A stretch of 15,563 bases of DNA from a bacterium. Its GTDB lineage: Bacteria > UBA9089 > UBA9088. The notes beneath the pieces are model-generated. The model made no database searches. It was not told the origin of the DNA and saw only the letters and a program-made list of their open reading frames with translations. Positions 13,151 through 15,563 of this stretch are shown piece by piece. Within the stretch, counting starts at the first letter, position 1. The number at the start of each line of letters is the position of its first letter. The stretch covers positions 1-15,563 of the forward strand of contig DNCM01000191.1 in assembly GCA_003498085.1 (NCBI GenBank), given 5' to 3'. A program made the translations under genes and the position numbers.

Positions 13151-14378
13151 CCGGTCTTACCTCCTTTTCGAATGACCTCAAATTAGGTTCAATAATGATG
13201 AGTGTCCCTATTTTTCCAATAACCGCCTCCTGTGTCTTTAGTCCTTGTCCAGTTATACAAATAACAATCGATTCATCTCTTGGAATCCTTCCTTTTTCAA
13301 TAAGCTTCTTACAGACAGTAACTGTTACACCGCCCGCAGTCTCAGAAAATATCCCCTCTGTCTCCGCAAGGAGCTTTATTCCAGAAACAATCTCGCTATC
13401 ACTTGCAACATCGCCATATCCACCAGTCTCTTTAACAACCTTATATGCATAATAGCCATCTGCAGGGTTTCCGATTGCAAGAGATTTTGCAATTGTTTTT
13501 GGAATTTGTGGTTTAATAAAACTCGTGTCTTCAAATATTGCAGATACTATTGGAGAACAACCATCTGGCTGGGCAGCATAAATCTTTATATCAAGATGCT
13601 CAATCAAACCAAGCATTTCAAATTCCTTCATACCTTTATATATCTTTGTAAGTAATGAGCCACTTGCACAAGGAATAACGATGTGTTTTGGTAGTTTCCA
13701 TCCAAGTTGCTCTGCAATCTCATAACCCAATGTCTTCGAACCTTCTGCATAGTACGGTCTAATATTTATATTAACAAATGCCCATTTATATTTGTCTGCA
13801 ATTTCAGAACAGAGCCTATTAACTTGATCATAATTTCCCTTTACACCAACAACAATTGGATTATAGACAAGAGAGCCAACAACTTTTGAGGTTTCAAGGT
13901 CTGCCGGGATAAAGATAAACCTTTTGAAATTTGCCATGGCTCCCAATGCAGAGACTGAGTTTGCAAGATTTCCAGTTGATGCACAGGCAACGGTTGTAAA
14001 ACCAAGTTCCTTTGCCCGAGAGAGTGCGACAGAAACAACACGGTCTTTAAAAGAAAGAGTTGGATGATTGACAGAGTCGTCTTTGATATACAATTCATCA
14101 ACGCCAAGGACTTTTGCAAGGTTTTTTGCCTTAATCAATGGTGTAAAGCCTGAGTGCAGACCATCCTGCGCCTCTCCATCAATCGGTAAAAGTTCTTTGT
14201 ATCTCCACAGACTGTATATCTTGCTTTCCTCAATAGAGCTTCTTGATATTCTTTTTTTTATCTCCTTATAGTCATAGACTACCTCAAGTGGACCAAAGCA
14301 GAACTCACAAGCAAAGATAGCTTCCTTTGGATATTCCCTTCCACATTCCTTGCATTTAAGGGCAATAACATAACCCAT
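13143..14378 (-). CDS. thrC: Threonine synthase
   Basis: Threonine synthase converts O-phosphohomoserine to threonine with pyridoxal phosphate. The 411-residue protein has an N-terminal zinc-ribbon-like knuckle, C9-x2-C12 and C24-x2-C27, typical of the shorter archaeal/bacterial ThrC type. The PLP lysine K111 is in LSFKDRV. The phosphate-binding region follows as ASTGNLANSVSALGA, with a later glycine-rich CASGSLLTK segment and SETAGGVTV near the C-terminus. The related cysteate synthase and other phosphohomoserine-using enzymes share this fold, so the link to a sulfur carrier leaves some doubt about the natural second substrate. It is the first gene of the long minus-strand run. The ATG has no ribosome-binding site and lies only 6 nt from the predicted -10 box. 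Confidence 0.93.
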   Translation of the reverse strand: MGYVIALKCKECGREYPKEAIFACEFCFGPLEVVYDYKEIKKRISRSSIEESKIYSLWRYKELLPIDGEAQDGLHSGFTPLIKAKNLAKVLGVDELYIKDDSVNHPTLSFKDRVVSVALSRAKELGFTTVACASTGNLANSVSALGAMANFKRFIFIPADLETSKVVGSLVYNPIVVGVKGNYDQVNRLCSEIADKYKWAFVNINIRPYYAEGSKTLGYEIAEQLGWKLPKHIVIPCASGSLLTKIYKGMKEFEMLGLIEHLDIKIYAAQPDGCSPIVSAIFEDTSFIKPQIPKTIAKSLAIGNPADGYYAYKVVKETGGYGDVASDSEIVSGIKLLAETEGIFSETAGGVTVTVCKKLIEKGRIPRDESIVICITGQGLKTQEAVIGKIGTLIIIEPNLRSFEKEVRPDD

Positions 14379-14384
14379 GATATA

Positions 14385-14414
14385 ATTTTACAATTTTTGC
14401 AAAACATTTGTCAA
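14385..14414 (-). promoter_or_regulatory. Predicted sigma70-type promoter of the thrC operon
   Basis: On the minus strand a perfect TTGACA (14414-14409) is followed after 18 bp by TAAAAT (14390-14385). Six bases, TATATC, then precede the ATG at 14378. Transcription would begin at or beside the start codon, giving a leaderless thrC message. Spacing matches the response regulator promoter exactly (36 nt from the first -35 base to the ATG). Confidence 0.6.
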
Positions 14415-14558
14415 AAAATTAAAAAAATAAAATTCCAGATATAACGATTAAAAAGTAGCTTAGGGTGTATTCTATTAAGATAATTTCTCTTACTTTTATT
14501 TCCTCTTCAGGAGGTGAATATATCTATATCTAATCTGAGGGATTTTTGTAAATTTTTC

Positions 14559-14587
14559 TTGACAAAACATTCCGCAGAGATTAAAAT
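14559..14587 (+). promoter_or_regulatory. Predicted sigma70-type promoter of the barrel protein gene
   Basis: A perfect TTGACA (14559-14564) is followed by a 17-bp spacer and TAAAAT (14582-14587). The expected start near 14594 gives a leader of about 28 nt that contains a full Shine-Dalgarno site, unlike the other promoters in this window. Confidence 0.7.
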
Positions 14588-14606
14588 TTTCAAAAATTTT
14601 TTAAAA

Positions 14607-14616
14607 AAGGAGGTGA
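14607..14616 (+). promoter_or_regulatory. Perfect Shine-Dalgarno site for the barrel protein gene
   Basis: AAGGAGGTGA matches the anti-Shine-Dalgarno end of bacterial 16S rRNA over ten bases and lies 5 nt before the ATG at 14622. This suggests very efficient translation. The core AGGAGGTGA also occurs upstream at 14509-14517, where no gene start follows at a suitable distance. Confidence 0.85.
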
Positions 14617-14621
14617 GATAG

Positions 14622-15257
14622 ATGAGGAAGTTAGGAATTGTAGGAATAGTGATGGCGGTAGCCGGACTTTCGTTTGCGCAAGATATAAAGCTCGGCGGAA
14701 ATCTTGGGTATTTTAAGGGCGGTAAGGATCTAAAGGATTGTTATTACGACGATTCCGGGATTGCACTCGGTGGTTCTGGAGTATTCACAATACCCGGTGT
14801 TCCAGTGGATATAATGGCTGGTATTGGCTACTACAAGGTTTCTGGAGAAGGAGGAGCGTTCATAGGAACCCCAACAGTAGGAAGTCCAACAACTGTCAAA
14901 TGTGAAAACTCCCTAAGAGTAATACCAATTACCGTATCTGCCATTTATAAGCTTCCTGTACCTACTGTCTCTGCGTATGTCGGTGGAGGATTGGGAATGT
15001 TTGTGGCAAGTTCGGTAATAGAAGCTCAGGTTGGAACAGGAACAACAAAAACAAAAACAGAGAAATCAAAATCACCCATTGGTTTCCAGATACTTGCAGG
15101 TGCTATGTATCCTGTAGCTCCAAATATAAGTATCAATGGAGAAGTAAGATATACCTCTGCCAAGCTGAAGGGAAAGGATGTAGGTACAAAAAAGGATGTA
15201 GGTATTGGTGGAACATCAATTTCTATTGGTGTAGTCTACAGCCTGAAGTCAAAGTAG
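14622..15257 (+). CDS. Exported outer-membrane beta-barrel-type protein
   Basis: The 211-residue protein starts with a clear Sec signal peptide (MRK, hydrophobic core to about 16, probable cleavage after A19 in SFA-Q). The mature part is glycine-rich with alternating polar and hydrophobic strands, such as VDIMAGIGYYKV, VIPITVSAIYKL, VSAYVGGGLGMFVAS, IGFQILAGAMYPV, ISINGEVRYTSA and TSISIGVVYSLK. This is the layout of small eight-stranded barrels of the OmpW/OmpA-barrel kind. It ends in SLKSK and lacks the terminal aromatic residue common in proteobacterial barrels. Two cysteines (C40, C94) could form a disulfide. A lysine/threonine-rich loop lies near 138-151, and a duplicated six-residue unit (KGKDVG, TKKDVG) near 183-194. 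It has its own promoter, a perfect ribosome site and a terminator, so it is probably an abundant single-gene transcript. No specific function can be given. Confidence 0.85.
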   Translation: MRKLGIVGIVMAVAGLSFAQDIKLGGNLGYFKGGKDLKDCYYDDSGIALGGSGVFTIPGVPVDIMAGIGYYKVSGEGGAFIGTPTVGSPTTVKCENSLRVIPITVSAIYKLPVPTVSAYVGGGLGMFVASSVIEAQVGTGTTKTKTEKSKSPIGFQILAGAMYPVAPNISINGEVRYTSAKLKGKDVGTKKDVGIGGTSISIGVVYSLKSK

Positions 15258-15279
15258 TCTACATTCAGAAATAGCTATG

Positions 15280-15310
15280 CAAAAACCCTCTTTTTAACAG
15301 AGGGTTTTTG
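15280..15310 (+). terminator. Rho-independent terminator of the barrel protein gene
   Basis: CAAAAACCCTCT (15280-15291) pairs perfectly with AGAGGGTTTTTG (15299-15310) around a 7-nt loop. The core CCCTCT/AGAGGG stem is followed by five T residues, and the A tract upstream also lets it act in the reverse direction. It lies 22 bp after the stop codon of the barrel gene. Confidence 0.9.
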
Positions 15311-15379
15311 TTCTGTAACCTACCCATAAGTCTGTAGAGGCAAGTTCTGTCTAGATTTTCTACATTCATTTTATCCAAT

Positions 15380-15563
15380 ATGGGAAAAAATTTGCCGATA
15401 TATAGGATAGAAATGGAAAAAAGCGGTTTACTTCAGTATTTAGAAGAATTCAAACTTTCATATGGCAAAGAGTTTAAAGATAAGAGATTAGGTATTACAG
15501 GGTGCAAAGACTTCCAAGGTAGCTCAAATTGCTACTTGTTTTCCTAACAAGACAAAGAATGTC
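15380..15563 (+). pseudogene. Possible frameshifted IS4-type transposase N-terminus (partial at window edge)
   Basis: An ATG at 15380 opens a 55-codon frame to a TAA at 15545-15547. Its middle, LEEFKLSYGKEFKDKRL, resembles the W-x-EEF...F-x-DKRL start of the DNA-binding domain in IS4/Tn5-like transposases. After KRL the frame loses the pattern. Another plus-strand frame then reads AKTSKVAQIATCFPNKTKNV to the window edge, which loosely resembles the following I-x-x-A...W-x-x-TKA segment. A small deletion with a frameshift would explain both. This is pattern recall only. The piece is short, cut by the window edge, and has no visible terminal inverted repeat or ribosome site. Confidence 0.3.

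Noticed and set aside
15258..15368. 10-bp direct repeat TCTACATTCA at 15258-15267 and 15359-15368
   Set aside because: It could be read as a target duplication, but the 101-bp spacing contains only the terminator and no element. Chance is likely in AT-rich DNA.
1..15563. CRISPR array, rRNA, riboswitch or T-box
   Set aside because: No regularly spaced repeats, rRNA segments or recognisable riboswitch or T-box motifs were seen. The leaders of thrC and the other first genes are too short to hold one.

Overview
The window looks like chromosomal DNA of an AT-rich (roughly 35-40% GC by eye), diderm, probably anaerobic and flagellated bacterium. The evidence is an exported beta-barrel-like protein, flagellar export genes fliP and fliQ, complex I subunits of the nuo type, and an enzyme resembling the oxygen-sensitive Re-citrate synthases of anaerobes. 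Gene order matches no model organism I know. An uncultivated or candidate-phylum lineage is plausible, but I cannot name it.

Layout. (1) Positions 1-83 may hold the 3' end of an unknown plus-strand gene. (2) Positions 91-2913, minus strand, form a tight respiratory operon read in the order response regulator, nuoI, a 110-aa membrane protein, a 69-aa membrane protein, a retropepsin-like aspartic protease, nuoH. The order I before H and the three inserted genes are unusual. (3) Positions 2914-3233 are a divergent intergenic region with a promoter on each side. (4) Positions 3234-3866, plus strand, encode a PHP-family phosphoesterase. (5) Positions 3884-14378, minus strand, form one apparently unbroken run: thrC, a MoaD/ThiS sulfur carrier, two NIL-domain proteins, a Ser/Thr kinase, a Re-citrate-synthase-like enzyme with a C-terminal Cache-like domain, eno, a DivIC/FtsB-like gene, tRNA-Phe, fliP, fliQ, carB. 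Genes overlap or sit within about 25 bp of each other, and the tRNA fills the only larger gap. (6) Positions 14622-15257, plus strand, encode a small outer-membrane-type barrel protein with its own promoter, a perfect Shine-Dalgarno site and a rho-independent terminator. (7) From 15380 to the edge there is a possible frameshifted IS4-type transposase remnant.

How the genes fit together. thrC, the sulfur carrier and the NIL proteins suggest aspartate-family and sulfur amino-acid synthesis (threonine, homocysteine/methionine). The Re-citrate-synthase-like enzyme and enolase add central carbon flow towards 2-oxoglutarate and phosphoenolpyruvate, and carB supplies carbamoyl phosphate for pyrimidines and arginine. 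The soluble kinase overlaps the citrate-synthase-like gene and could regulate this metabolism, but that is inference.

The points most worth a second look are the Cache-like domain fused to a Re-citrate-synthase-like enzyme next to a kinase; the thrC-MoaD-NIL-NIL cluster; the tRNA-Phe embedded in a protein operon, where it supplies the upstream gene's stop codon and leaves fliP only 8 nt of leader; the protease and membrane genes inserted into the nuo cluster; and two promoters (thrC, response regulator) with identical spacing that would make leaderless mRNAs.
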